From positions 42,512 through 106,511 of the forward strand of contig JAZBOY010000150.1 in NCBI GenBank assembly GCA_036351375.1: a stretch of 64,000 nt of DNA, in the 5' to 3' direction. The notes beneath the pieces are model-generated. The model saw nothing but the letters and a program-made list of their open reading frames with translations, did no database searches and had not been told where the DNA came from. Positions 1 to 8,897 of this stretch are shown piece by piece; the first letter of the stretch is position 1; each line of letters starts with the position of its first letter. The position numbers were made by a program, and so were the translations under genes. This DNA comes from JANQIO01 sp036351375. GTDB lineage: Bacteria > Pseudomonadota > Gammaproteobacteria > Pseudomonadales > Halieaceae.

Positions 1-170
1 CCATCCTGTCTGAGGCGGGGTATGGTGAGATTACTACTGAGATCGTTCCAGCCGGCGAGTTCTACTACGCCGAGGACTATCACCAGCAGTACCTGGCCAA
101 GAACCCCGGTGGCTACTGTGGCCTGGGTGGCACTGGAGTGTCCTGCCCGGTGGGTGTGGCCTCGGCCTGA
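1..170 (+). CDS. msrA: Peptide methionine sulfoxide reductase MsrA, C-terminal part (5' end outside window)
   Basis: The frame is open from the left edge (first whole codon at base 3) to a TGA at 168-170, giving the last 55 residues. It contains EFYYAEDYHQQYLAKNP followed by GGYCGLGGTGVSCPVG, the very conserved C-terminal part of MsrA. That part includes the Tyr/Asp-His substrate-binding stretch and one recycling cysteine (GYCG); the catalytic GCFW motif would lie upstream, outside the window. MsrA reduces methionine-S-sulfoxide in oxidised proteins with thioredoxin as donor. The family assignment is secure from this tail; the start and full length cannot be seen. About 175 bases without a recognised element separate it from the next gene. 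Confidence 0.93.
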   Translation, partial: ILSEAGYGEITTEIVPAGEFYYAEDYHQQYLAKNPGGYCGLGGTGVSCPVGVASA

Positions 171-345
171 CTGTTGCGCGAGCGCCAGGGAGGCCAATCG
201 GGCCTGTCAATAGCGCCCGGGTAAAAAACCCCTGCTGGTTTAGCCAGCCGTTACCCGCTGCTTGCGTGGTGCATTTCCTGCTATATCCTCAAGCCTAGGG
301 AATCCGCACCACAACAGCACCATAACGATAAGAAGGGGTTGTCTG

Positions 346-2808
346 ATGTATCACCCGAAGCCGATGAAGCGTGCGCTGGCCTTGGCGCTCGCCTGTACCT
401 CCCTAAACTCCATACCGTCCGTCACCAACGCCCAGGAACAGCGGGTGCTGGAGGAAGTGTTCGTCACTGCCCGCCGGCGTCAGGAGAGCATGCAGGAAAC
501 GCCGGTCGCCGTCACCGCACTGAATGCCGGCCAGCTCAGGGATGCGGGTATTCGCAACCTCAGGAACCTCAACGAGGTGGCGCCCAACATCGATGTGCAC
601 GCCGCCAACGGCACGGCGCCGCTGGCCAACATCTACATTCGCGGTGTCGGGCAGCGCAATACCGAGGTAAATATCGACTCGGGAGTGGGCATTTATATTG
701 ACGAGGTCTACATCGGCCGACCGGATGGCGCTCTGCTTGACCTGGTAGACATTGCCTCGGTGCAGGTGCTGCGCGGCCCCCAGGGCACGCTGTTCGGCAA
801 GAACACCACCGGTGGCGCACTGGTCTTTACCACCAACCGCCCGGTGGACGAGCTCGAGGGCATGATCGAGACCCGGGTGGGCAACTATGACCGCCTCGAC
901 CTGGCTGGCGTACTGAACGTTCCCCTCACCGAGACCTTGTGGTCGCGCTTCTCGGTGTCGTCAGTGACACGCGATGGTTTCGTCGACAACAAGTTTCTCA
1001 ATGATGATTTCCTCGACGAGGACCGCATCAATGCCATCGCCCAGTTCCGCTGGCTGGCCACCGATAACCTGACCCTGGACCTCAACCTCAACTACACCGA
1101 CACAGACCAGACCACGCGGCCGCAGAAATGCCAGCTGGTGCCCGAGGTGCAGGGCTGGCAGGCAGCGCTTTTTGACCTGACTGGCGTTGGTCCATCCACC
1201 GGTCGGACCCTCGATGATTTTTGTCAGGACAACATCGATGCCGGCAACGCGCTGGAGGTGATTTCCGACCTGGACGGCCAGTACGAGGCTACCACCGAGA
1301 TGGCCTCGTTGACCGCAGAGTGGGAGGTGACGGGCGACCTTACCATCAAGAGCGTAACGGCTTACCGGAACACCGAGGCCGGCCAGGATGATGACCTCGA
1401 CCATACTTCGCTGCCCTGGCTGCACCGCACCCAGTTCACCCACCCGGTTGGCAACAAGCGCGACACCGACCAGTTCAGCCAGGAGCTACAACTGATCGGA
1501 AGCACCGTGGATGAACGCCTGACCTATGTGGCCGGTGTCTTCTATTTCAGCGAGGAAACCGACGGCCAGCAGCAAACTGCTTTCCTGGGTCCCTACGACC
1601 CGGCTATTGGTGGGCTGTTTTCGCTCAACGCCCAGTCCGACGCGCGTGAAACCGACAATGAGGCCTGGGCAGTCTTTGCCCAGTTGGAATGGGCCTGGAC
1701 TGACAAGTGGCGCTCTACCCTGGGGGTGCGCTACACCGATGAAGACCGGGAGCTGACACGGACCATCCTTACGCCTGTGGCCTCGACGATCGATGCCAAC
1801 GGCGGCGCAGTGACGGAGCTGTTCAGCGGTGTGTACTCGGTGGACCGCACTGTGTTCGAGTACAACCCCAACTTTGATTTCGAGTTCAGCGACGTTGACT
1901 CGGGCAAGACCCACGACGACGACACTACCTTCATGGGCAGCATCCAGTACCTGCTCGACCCGGGCGACTGGGTGGATACCGGCTCCATCTACCTGACCTA
2001 CAGCGAGGGCTTCCTGTCTGGAGGCCTGTCGGAGGCGCCCACCGGCGAGCTGGAGACCTTCGAGCCGGAGGAGGTCGAGAACTGGGAGTTGGGTATCAAA
2101 CTCGACCTGTTCAATCGCCACCTGCGCGTGAATGCCGCCGCCTTCCACGCCGACTACACCAATCGCCAGCTCACCACGGTGGTGGTCAACCCTGAGCTGT
2201 TGAGCCCGGCGCCGGCAACGCTGAATGCAGCCGAATCGACCATCATGGGGATTGAGCTGGAAACCACCTGGATACCCTCGCCGGACTGGCTGGTGATGTT
2301 TAACGCCAGCTGGAATGACGGTGACGTGGATGAGTTCGACGATGTGCTGCTGACAGTGGGTGACCCCGCCACGGCACCCGACGCCGGCTGTGACCGCTTC
2401 GACCTGACCCTGCTGCTGATCGACTCCTGCCCCAACGACCGCTCCGGTGAAAACCTGCCGCGGCTGCCGGAGGCGACCTATTTCCTGGCCATACAGTACA
2501 CCTGGGATTCGCCGATCGGGCTGGTGATGCCGCGCATCCAGGCCAGCCTCAAGGAAGACGTGGAGTACTGCTTCGACGCCTCCAGCTGCGCCAGCGGGCT
2601 GTGGCTGGAAGACGAACAGTTCGATCTGTCGGCCCGCATCAACTGGATGTCCAAAGACGGCAAGTGGAGCGGCGCCCTCTACGGTACCAACCTGACCGAT
2701 GAGGACTATATTGTAGGTGGAACTGCAATCGTGGATTCCGCGGGTATCGGCGGATTCAATGCCGCAAACCCGCTGATGTACGGTGCAGAGCTGCGCTACG
2801 AGTTCTAG
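346..2808 (+). CDS. TonB-dependent outer-membrane receptor
   Basis: 820-residue TonB-dependent receptor that would carry a bulky substrate across the outer membrane using TonB-ExbBD energy. I chose the ATG at 346 because AGAAGGGG sits 7 bases upstream and the product then opens with a signal peptide (KRALALALACTSL... cut near TNAQEQ). A TonB-box-like stretch (EEVFVTARRR) follows, then a plug domain with IYIRGVGQRN and VQVLRGPQGTLFGKNTTGG. The remainder is a beta-barrel ending in the aromatic C-terminal signature LRYEF. The family has many substrates; this CirA/FecA-like architecture without a siderophore-type plug does not reveal which. No Fur-like site was seen upstream. A secreted HAD phosphatase begins 10 bases after its stop, so the two are probably cotranscribed and may act on one phosphorylated substrate (inference). 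Confidence 0.93.
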   Translation: MYHPKPMKRALALALACTSLNSIPSVTNAQEQRVLEEVFVTARRRQESMQETPVAVTALNAGQLRDAGIRNLRNLNEVAPNIDVHAANGTAPLANIYIRGVGQRNTEVNIDSGVGIYIDEVYIGRPDGALLDLVDIASVQVLRGPQGTLFGKNTTGGALVFTTNRPVDELEGMIETRVGNYDRLDLAGVLNVPLTETLWSRFSVSSVTRDGFVDNKFLNDDFLDEDRINAIAQFRWLATDNLTLDLNLNYTDTDQTTRPQKCQLVPEVQGWQAALFDLTGVGPSTGRTLDDFCQDNIDAGNALEVISDLDGQYEATTEMASLTAEWEVTGDLTIKSVTAYRNTEAGQDDDLDHTSLPWLHRTQFTHPVGNKRDTDQFSQELQLIGSTVDERLTYVAGVFYFSEETDGQQQTAFLGPYDPAIGGLFSLNAQSDARETDNEAWAVFAQLEWAWTDKWRSTLGVRYTDEDRELTRTILTPVASTIDANGGAVTELFSGVYSVDRTVFEYNPNFDFEFSDVDSGKTHDDDTTFMGSIQYLLDPGDWVDTGSIYLTYSEGFLSGGLSEAPTGELETFEPEEVENWELGIKLDLFNRHLRVNAAAFHADYTNRQLTTVVVNPELLSPAPATLNAAESTIMGIELETTWIPSPDWLVMFNASWNDGDVDEFDDVLLTVGDPATAPDAGCDRFDLTLLLIDSCPNDRSGENLPRLPEATYFLAIQYTWDSPIGLVMPRIQASLKEDVEYCFDASSCASGLWLEDEQFDLSARINWMSKDGKWSGALYGTNLTDEDYIVGGTAIVDSAGIGGFNAANPLMYGAELRYEF

Positions 2809-2818
2809 AGGGCAGACC

Positions 2819-3784
2819 ATGCGCGCGTTGGTATTTTTGTGCCTGCTGATGCCTGCGCTGGCGGTGCAGGCGCAGGAGCTTTCCAACTGGCGTGATTCCG
2901 CCAGCCGGAGCGCTATCGTCGAGTTTGTCGAGGCAGTGAGCAGGGAGGATAGCCCTGACTTTGTGCCCGCCGCCGAACGCATTGCCGTATTCGACAATGA
3001 CGGCACGCTGTGGGCCGAACAGCCTGCATATTTCCAGCTCTTTTTCGCGCTTGATCGTGTGCGCGCCATGTCTGCAGAGCACCCGGACTGGCGCACACGG
3101 CAGCCATTCAAGGCGGCCATAGAGGGCGACCTGGAAGCAGTGGCAGCGACCGGCCTCGAAGGGGTTCTGCAACTGGTGACCGCCTCCCACAGCGGCATGA
3201 GCAGTGAGCAGTTCTCCGAGCAGGCCGCGGCATGGCTGTCACAGGCGCGGCATCCACAGAGCGGTCGTCTTTACACGCAAATGGTTTACCAGCCTATGCT
3301 GGAGCTGTTGGGGTACCTTCGTGCCAGTGGTTTCACAGTGTTCATTGTCTCAGGCGGTGGTGCGGAATTCGTCAGGGCATTCTCGGAGCCCGTGTATGGC
3401 ATCCCCAGGAACCAGGTAGTGGGCAGTACCATCGAAATGAAGTACGACGATTCTGCAGAACAGCCTTTCGTAGAGCGTCTCCCGGCTATTGCCTTCGTGA
3501 ATGACAAGGCCGGCAAGCCGGTGGGCATTCAACGCCACATCGGGCGCCGTCCGATTGCTGCATTTGGGAACTCCGACGGTGACTTCGAGATGTTGGCCTG
3601 GACGACCGCCGGGGCAGGGCGTCGATTGGGCGTGCTACTTCACCACACGGATGCTGAGCGGGAATGGGCCTACGACCGCGACAGCCATATTGGCAAGTTG
3701 TCTCGCGGCCTGGATGAAGGCGCCGCGCGCGGCTGGGTGATTGTAGACATGAAGAAAGACTGGAAAGCGGTGTTTCCGGAATGA
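2819..3784 (+). CDS. Secreted HAD-superfamily phosphatase
   Basis: 321 residues from the ATG at 2819, with a signal peptide (RALVFLCLLMPALAVQAQ). All HAD motifs are visible: motif I FDNDGTLW (nucleophile Asp and acid/base Asp), motif II in IVSGGG, a lysine region after residue 200, and motif IV GNSDGDFEM. The product should hydrolyse a phosphomonoester in the periplasm. Related exported proteins are often labelled haloacid dehalogenase-like or phosphoserine-phosphatase-like, but nothing here fixes the substrate. It begins 10 bases after the TonB receptor stop, with AGAGGGCAG just before the start, which suggests a two-gene transport/processing unit. Confidence 0.85.
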   Translation: MRALVFLCLLMPALAVQAQELSNWRDSASRSAIVEFVEAVSREDSPDFVPAAERIAVFDNDGTLWAEQPAYFQLFFALDRVRAMSAEHPDWRTRQPFKAAIEGDLEAVAATGLEGVLQLVTASHSGMSSEQFSEQAAAWLSQARHPQSGRLYTQMVYQPMLELLGYLRASGFTVFIVSGGGAEFVRAFSEPVYGIPRNQVVGSTIEMKYDDSAEQPFVERLPAIAFVNDKAGKPVGIQRHIGRRPIAAFGNSDGDFEMLAWTTAGAGRRLGVLLHHTDAEREWAYDRDSHIGKLSRGLDEGAARGWVIVDMKKDWKAVFPE

Positions 3785-3830
3785 CAGCGCCCGCAGCTCT
3801 GGCTTTCGTGGACCACGCGGGAGTTGCAAT

Positions 3831-4361
3831 GTGAGCAAAGTGCTTGGCTTTCTGAAGAAAGAATTCCTGGAGATGCTGCCGCCCACGATATTCTTCTTTT
3901 GCGTATTCCACATCATGGCCTTTGCCCGCGCCCTGATGGAGGACAGGCTGGGCGTGGGCTCGCTCTCGTCCGTGGCCGCCACTATCGGCGCACTGGTGCT
4001 CGGCAAATCCATTCTGGTGGCAGACGCGCTGCCCGTTTGGCACCTGCTCGACCGTCTCCCCAGGGTGTACCTGATTATTGCCCGTACCGTTGCCTACGCG
4101 CTTGTGGCGCTCTGCTTTCAGTTTCTCGAAGAGTTCATTCCTGCTTTCAGGGAGGCGGGTTCTGCAGGCGCGGCTATCGCGGCAATGCGGGAGGAGGTGT
4201 ACTGGCCGCACTTCTGGGCGGCGCATATCCTGCTGCTGGTCTTCCTCGCCCTGTACAACATCATTGCCGTGATGATGGAGGCCATGGGCGCGGCGCAGGT
4301 TCACCGCCTGTTGTTTTCGCATGAGGCGGCGGGCTCAGCCTCAGGCGAGCCCCCCAACTGA
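3831..4361 (+). CDS. Hypothetical integral membrane protein
   Basis: 176 residues starting at GTG 3831 (GGGAG about 6 bases upstream). An amphipathic N-terminus (LGFLKKEFLEML) is followed by about four hydrophobic segments: around residues 18-35, 45-62, 80-98 and 130-150. I do not recognise a named family. Acidic and basic residues between the segments suggest short loops. It starts 46 bases after the HAD phosphatase on the same strand, so it may be the last gene of that transcript. The next gene, rsmE, runs toward it and ends 13 bases away. Function unknown. Confidence 0.75.
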   Translation: MSKVLGFLKKEFLEMLPPTIFFFCVFHIMAFARALMEDRLGVGSLSSVAATIGALVLGKSILVADALPVWHLLDRLPRVYLIIARTVAYALVALCFQFLEEFIPAFREAGSAGAAIAAMREEVYWPHFWAAHILLLVFLALYNIIAVMMEAMGAAQVHRLLFSHEAAGSASGEPPN

Positions 4362-4374
4362 GTCTGACTCAAGC

Positions 4375-5082
4375 TCAGGAGAGCTGTGACACCAGCGCCG
4401 TCACCGCGTTCTCCACGCGCAGAATGCGCGGGCCCAGGCTCACCGTCTCGCATCCTGCCCCCTCCAGTTTTTCCACTTCGTAGGGAATAAGCCCGCCTTC
4501 GGGGCCAATCACCAGCAGAGTGGGTTCACCGCCGCTTCGTGGGCAGGGCGGGTAGTTACCGGGATGTGCAAGCAGCCCCCTGCGACCTGCCAACAGGCCG
4601 GGCAGTTCGTCTTCCACGAAGGGCTTGAAGCGCTTGTGCAGGGTGAGCTGCGGTAGCACGGTATCCCGCGACTGGCTCAGGCCTTCCAGGAAGTAGTCCT
4701 CTATCACCGCCGGGTCCAGCACTGGCGTTTGCCAGTAGCTTTTTTCTACCCGGTAACTGTTGATCAGCTGCAGGGATTCCACGCCCAGTTCCGCCACCAT
4801 ACGCAGGATGCGGCGCAACATTTTCGGGCGGGGTAGCGCCAGTACCAGGGTCAGAGGCAGCTTCGGCGGCGGGTCCCTGACCAGCGCCACATCCAGCACT
4901 GCCTCGTCCGGGGCAAGTTTAACCAACTCCGCCTCGCCCATGCGGCCATTGATCTCGCCAACCCGCAGACTGTCACCCTCGTTGGCGTCAATCACTTCGC
5001 GGAGATGCTGCAGGCGGTGGTCCGTCAGGCGAATTCGATCGGCACCGACCCGGTCGAGGTCGGAAAAGAGCAGCAGGTTCAC
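4375..5082 (-). CDS. rsmE: 16S rRNA m3U1498 methyltransferase RsmE
   Basis: 235 residues, the usual length. RsmE methylates N3 of U1498 in helix 44 of 16S rRNA, using SAM. It is a SPOUT (trefoil-knot) enzyme: the SAM-binding knot shows VIGPEGGLIPYEVEKL near residues 192-207 and LGPRILRVENAV near the C-terminus, both family signatures. The N-terminal PUA-like part contains HLREVIDANEGD. The knot-entry lysine region reads LALPRPKMLRRILRMVAELGV. In many gammaproteobacteria the gene sits next to gshB; here it lies alone between a membrane protein and a DUF819 permease. Confidence 0.93.
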   Translation of the reverse strand: MNLLLFSDLDRVGADRIRLTDHRLQHLREVIDANEGDSLRVGEINGRMGEAELVKLAPDEAVLDVALVRDPPPKLPLTLVLALPRPKMLRRILRMVAELGVESLQLINSYRVEKSYWQTPVLDPAVIEDYFLEGLSQSRDTVLPQLTLHKRFKPFVEDELPGLLAGRRGLLAHPGNYPPCPRSGGEPTLLVIGPEGGLIPYEVEKLEGAGCETVSLGPRILRVENAVTALVSQLS

Positions 5083-5247
5083 AGGTGTGTGTCAGCCAAG
5101 GGGTAGGGGAGTGTTGGGGTGATGCTTGCCTTCATCTGCCTAGTATATGTCCGTTGGCCATCCCCGGCGCAATGTCGCCCTGGCGGGCTTGCACAGGGAT
5201 GGCTCTGCTCGCACACTGGCGCACATAACAAGAACGGGGACCCTCGA

Positions 5248-6435
5248 ATGATTTATTCCAGCGCCGGCGTCATGTTCACGCTGATCGCCATTGCCGCCTT
5301 CTGGTTCTACGTGGAGAAGCGCACCCGGTGGACGCTATTCGGCTACGTGCCGCCGCTGTTGTTCATCTACTCCACGCCCATACTGCTCAGCAATACCGAC
5401 ATCCTGTTTGGCATGGACCAGAAAATCCTGGTGCAGAGCTCGCCGGTGTATAGCGGCATGCGCGAGTTTGGCCTGCCCATCGCCATCTGCCTGATGCTGC
5501 TGTCGGTGAACGTGCCGGCGGCCATCCGGGTCATGGGCGGCGGGGTGGCAGTCATGCTGATGGGCACCGCCGGCGTGGTGATTGGTGGCGTGTTTTCCTA
5601 CTGGCTGGTGCACGGCTTCCTGCAGCCCGATGCCTGGAAGGCGGTGGGCACTCTCGCCGGTAGCTGGATTGGCGGTACCGGCAACATGGCGGCGGCCCAT
5701 GTGGCGCTGGAAGGCGGCCCGGAGCATATCGGCCTGGCGGTGCTGGCAGACAATCTTGTCTACGTGGTGTGGCTGCCCATCCTGCTGGGGTCGCGCGCCT
5801 TTGCCGAAAAATTCAATGCCTGGGCCCGGGTGCCAGAGGACCGGATCGCCAAAATGGAGGCCGCCTCGGTGGAGCTGCACGTGGAAGAGCGGGTGGTAAG
5901 CATGACTGACTACCTGAACCTCGGGGTCATCGCCCTCGGCGTCACCTGGTTGTCTTACCTGCTGGCACCTTTGCTGCCGGTGATCGAGAACGTGTTGTCT
6001 TCGTCCACCTGGGTCATCCTGCTGGTGACTTCCCTGAGCCTGGCGCTGTCGGTCACGCCGGCAAGGCATATTCCCGGTTCACAGAACCTGGCCATGGCCA
6101 TCATTTATGTATTTGTTGCCGGTATGGGTGCGCGGGCGGCCCTGGAAGGCCTGAGCCAGGCGCCCTGGTTCGTGCTGGGCGCCTTCGTCTGGATCGCCAT
6201 TCACGGAGCCTTCTGCCTGGCCGGTTCCTACATCTTCAAGGTCGACGTACACAGCGCGGCCATTGCCTCAGCGGCAAATATTGGCGGCGCGGCCAGCGCG
6301 CCGGTGGTGGCCGCCTACCACCGGCCGACCCTGGTGCCGGTGGCCATCCTCATGGCGCTGATCGGTTATGCGGTGGGCAACTACCTCGCCATCTTTACCG
6401 GCATTATGGCCGGGCGCGTAGTGGGGGCAGGTTAG
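5248..6435 (+). CDS. DUF819 family membrane permease
   Basis: 395 residues from ATG 5248, preceded by GGGGA seven bases upstream; a longer in-frame reading to 5119 lacks this site. The protein is almost entirely hydrophobic, with about ten transmembrane segments and glycine-rich turns such as GSWIGGTGNMAAAHVALEGG and SAANIGGAASAPVVAAYH. These two related glycine-rich repeats, one in each half, are the hallmark of DUF819 (YjcL-like) proteins. DUF819 resembles transporter families built as inverted repeats, but its substrate is not established. The gene is monocistronic and is followed by a REP-type palindrome. Confidence 0.82.
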   Translation: MIYSSAGVMFTLIAIAAFWFYVEKRTRWTLFGYVPPLLFIYSTPILLSNTDILFGMDQKILVQSSPVYSGMREFGLPIAICLMLLSVNVPAAIRVMGGGVAVMLMGTAGVVIGGVFSYWLVHGFLQPDAWKAVGTLAGSWIGGTGNMAAAHVALEGGPEHIGLAVLADNLVYVVWLPILLGSRAFAEKFNAWARVPEDRIAKMEAASVELHVEERVVSMTDYLNLGVIALGVTWLSYLLAPLLPVIENVLSSSTWVILLVTSLSLALSVTPARHIPGSQNLAMAIIYVFVAGMGARAALEGLSQAPWFVLGAFVWIAIHGAFCLAGSYIFKVDVHSAAIASAANIGGAASAPVVAAYHRPTLVPVAILMALIGYAVGNYLAIFTGIMAGRVVGAG

Positions 6436-6469
6436 GGTAGGCAGTGCGAGTCGTCATTCGCACGACCCC

Positions 6470-6545
6470 GTCATTCCCGCGAAAGCGGGAATCCAGCCAC
6501 TCGATCTTTGCGCACGCACTGGATTCCCGCTTTCGCGGGAATGAC
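6470..6545. repeat. REP-type palindromic element, copy 1
   Basis: Perfect 27-bp inverted repeat: left arm 6470-6496 starting GTCATTCCCGCGAAAGCGGG, right arm 6519-6545 its exact complement, with a 22-base spacer. Each arm also folds on itself (CCCGCGAAAGCGGG). The same arms recur at 31745-31820. It lies between the DUF819 gene and the 3' end of rimO, the usual REP/BIME location. Translating across it gives WIPAFAGMT, a well-known false peptide. Confidence 0.9.
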
Positions 6546-6588
6546 AACGTTCAGTCAGAAAATGACAGGCGCAGCACGCCGGGAACGA

Positions 6589-7905
6589 CTAGACGTACAG
6601 ATCGTACTCATCAGCCCCACTAATCTCCGCCTCCACGAAATCCCCCGGCGCCAGGTCGGTAATACCCGGCAAGTGCACCAGCCCATCAATCTCCGGTGCG
6701 TCAGCGTGGGTGCGACCAATCGCGCCTTCCTCGTCAACGCTGTCGATGAGAATCTCCTGGGTGGTGCCAATCTTGTCCTGCAGCTTCTGGGCGCTGATGG
6801 CCTGCTGGATCGCCATGAAGCGCTCCCAGCGGTCCTGCATTTCATCGGCGGGCACATGGCCCGACAGATCATTCGCTGCTGCACCCTCTACCGGTGAGTA
6901 CTGGAAGCAGCCCACCCGGTCGAGCTGGGCTTCTTCCAGCCAGTCCAGCAGTTCTTCAAAGTCTTGTTCCGTTTCACCCGGGAAGCCGACGATAAAGGTG
7001 GACCGGATGGTCAACTCCGGGCAGATCTCCCGCCAGGCGTGAATCCGCTCCAGGGTATTCTCCGCCGCCGCTGGGCGCTTCATGGATCTCAGGATGCGCG
7101 GGCTGCCGTGCTGGAAGGGAATATCCAGGTAAGGCGTAATCTTGCCCTCGGCCATCAGTGGAATCACATTGTCCACGTGAGGGTAGGGGTACACATAGTG
7201 CAGCCGCACCCAGATGCCAAATTCGCCCAGCGCCTCGCACAGCTCCTGCATGCGGGTCTTCAGGGGGCGACCGTTCCAGAAACCGGTGCGGTACTTCAGG
7301 TCGACACCGTAAGCTGAAGTGTCCTGGGAAATCACCAGCAGCTCGCGCACGCCGGCCTTCACCAGCCGCTCGGCTTCTGCCATCACATCGCCGATGGGTC
7401 GGCTCACCAGCTTGCCGCGCATGTCAGGGATGATGCAAAAGCTGCAGGAGTGATTGCAGCCCTCGGAAATCTTCAGGTAGGCATAGTGCCGGGGGGTGAG
7501 CTTCACGCCCTGCGGCGGCACCAGGTCCGTGAACGGGTTGTGCTCGACCGTGGGTGCGGGTACGTGCTGATGAACGGCACCCACTACCTCTTCATAAGCC
7601 TGCGGCCCTGTCACCGCCAGCACATCCGGGTGCACCCGGGTGATGTCCTCGGCGTCCTTGCCCATGCAGCCGGTGACGATCACCTTGCCGTTCTTGCGCA
7701 GTGCCTCGCCAATCGAGTCCAGCGACTCTTGCTTGGCGGAATCGATAAAGCCACAGGTATTCACCACCACGACGTCGGCATCCTCGTAAGAAGGCACAAT
7801 GTCGTAACCGTCCAGCTTCAGCTGGGTGAGGATGCGCTCGGAATCAACGAGCGCTTTTGGGCAGCCGAGTGAAACAAACCCGACCCTGCTGGAAGTATCT
7901 TTCAT
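6589..7905 (-). CDS. rimO: Ribosomal protein S12 methylthiotransferase RimO
   Basis: 438 residues. RimO is a radical-SAM enzyme that adds a methylthio group to Asp88 of ribosomal protein S12. Three domains are visible. The N-terminal UPF0004 part has three cluster cysteines (SLGCPKALVDSE, VVNTCGF, VTGCMGK). The radical-SAM core has CNHSCSFC near residues 150-160 (CxxxCxxC) and ISQDTSAYG. The C-terminal TRAM domain is near residues 370-435 (TQEILIDSVDEEGAIGRTHAD). The sequence SLGCPKALVDSE distinguishes RimO from the tRNA enzyme MiaB. The gene stands alone on the minus strand. Confidence 0.96.
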   Translation of the reverse strand: MKDTSSRVGFVSLGCPKALVDSERILTQLKLDGYDIVPSYEDADVVVVNTCGFIDSAKQESLDSIGEALRKNGKVIVTGCMGKDAEDITRVHPDVLAVTGPQAYEEVVGAVHQHVPAPTVEHNPFTDLVPPQGVKLTPRHYAYLKISEGCNHSCSFCIIPDMRGKLVSRPIGDVMAEAERLVKAGVRELLVISQDTSAYGVDLKYRTGFWNGRPLKTRMQELCEALGEFGIWVRLHYVYPYPHVDNVIPLMAEGKITPYLDIPFQHGSPRILRSMKRPAAAENTLERIHAWREICPELTIRSTFIVGFPGETEQDFEELLDWLEEAQLDRVGCFQYSPVEGAAANDLSGHVPADEMQDRWERFMAIQQAISAQKLQDKIGTTQEILIDSVDEEGAIGRTHADAPEIDGLVHLPGITDLAPGDFVEAEISGADEYDLYV

Positions 7906-8164
7906 GGATGAATTGTAGAAGTGAGACGGAAGAATGTTACCTGATTAATAATTCTTTTACTCCTCAAAAACCTCAGAGCTTGGGCGGGAATGATGAAAAT
8001 CGGCTAGAAAGCCCTCTCTTATTGCTGCCAATTGGACAGGAGATAGCCAATGCGTTCGGGTGCAGTACTCCACTGGCGCTGTGCCCCCGGCGTAGGTGGA
8101 ATATCCATCGGTAGAGGCTGCTGGCTCTGAATTCAAGCATATTTGGTTTCATTCACTGGTAGAC

Positions 8165-8196
8165 ATATCAAAAATGGTATATATACTATATTTGGT
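8165..8196 (+). promoter_or_regulatory. AT-rich promoter/operator candidate of the higBA pair
   Basis: A strongly AT-rich stretch in GC-rich surroundings ends directly at the toxin start. It holds a TATACT -10-like hexamer at 8182-8187 and an exact small dyad ATATA-C-TATAT at 8181-8191. No clear ribosome site precedes the ATG at 8197, so the message may be nearly leaderless. A dyad over the promoter is what an autorepressing HigA-type antitoxin would bind (inference). Confidence 0.4.
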
Positions 8197-8481
8197 ATGT
8201 GGTCAGTGTATGAGCATAAGCGAATCGAAAAGCAGCTGGCCAAAGCACCTTTGGAAGTTCAGAAGCGCTATGAAAAGTGGAAAGACATCGTAGAGCTCTC
8301 CGGTCCGGCAGGCCTTAAGATGATCAGAGGCTTGCGAGATGAGGCGCTACGTGGCGAGTGGAAGGCCCATCGCTCGTCCCGATTGAATCAACAGTATCGC
8401 GTGATCTACCGGGTGGACGGTGATCAGTTGATCGTTCAAGTCGTAGAACTGACGCCTCACGACTATCGGAGGAAGTCCTGA
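8197..8481 (+). CDS. higB: RelE/HigB-type toxin
   Basis: 94 residues from ATG 8197, beginning WSVYEHKRIEKQLAKAP. The RelE fold is suggested by helix-rich N-terminal residues, then LRDEALRGEWKAHRSSRLNQ, YRVIYRVDGDQL and the terminal VELTPHDYRR. The basic residues and the ending HDYRR are typical of HigB/RelE mRNA interferases, which cleave mRNA in the ribosomal A site. Its TGA overlaps the antitoxin ATG by one base (TGATG). A longer in-frame start at 8143 adds residues not usual for the family. Toxin-first order is characteristic of higBA rather than relBE. Whether it is active cannot be told. Confidence 0.82.
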   Translation: MWSVYEHKRIEKQLAKAPLEVQKRYEKWKDIVELSGPAGLKMIRGLRDEALRGEWKAHRSSRLNQQYRVIYRVDGDQLIVQVVELTPHDYRRKS

Positions 8482-8741
8482 TGAGTGAATTTAAAAAGGC
8501 CAAGCGACGAGTGGTGGTTTCTCCCGGGGAGTCTGTCCGTATTCTTCGCGAAATGCAGGAGCTGAGTCAGAATCAGTTGGCAGAGCTGGCAGGCATCCCG
8601 CAATCAACCATCTCTGCCATTGAGCGTGATCGGGTCAATCTTGGTGTAGAGAGGGCCAAGACGCTGGCCCGGGCGCTGAAATGTCACCCTGCTGTGCTGG
8701 TGTTCCCAGGCTGGGATCTGGAGGCCGAATCAGCCGCCTAG
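8481..8741 (+). CDS. higA: HigA-type antitoxin, HTH transcriptional regulator
   Basis: 86 residues with a Cro/C1-type helix-turn-helix: SVRILREMQELSQNQLAELAGIPQSTISAIERDRVNLGVERAKTLARAL, described here by its recognition helix GIPQSTISAIERDR near residues 40-53. It overlaps the toxin gene by one base and should be translationally coupled to it. By analogy with HigA it would neutralise the toxin and repress the shared promoter. The C-terminus is short (HPAVLVFPGWDLEAES). About 155 bases with no recognised element separate it from the 3' end of the opposite hydrolase gene. Confidence 0.85.
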   Translation: MSEFKKAKRRVVVSPGESVRILREMQELSQNQLAELAGIPQSTISAIERDRVNLGVERAKTLARALKCHPAVLVFPGWDLEAESAA

Positions 8742-8897
8742 CCTGGAGTCACGCCACCGGGGCGTATTCGCGCCCGGCTATTCTATGCGAATAGTTTAGG
8801 CAACCTTAGGGCAACCGCGTGAAACGAAGCCAGCGTTCTTGCGTTCTGTATTGCTTATATACAGCTCAGCCCTTCCGCGTGTACTTTGGAGTTTCCT

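Noticed and set aside
6508..6897. Plus-strand frame starting in the first REP element
   Set aside because: It begins in the palindrome and then runs antisense to rimO, with no ribosome site.
8742..8897. Possible attachment site beside the toxin-antitoxin pair
   Set aside because: No direct repeat, tRNA gene or integrase was found.
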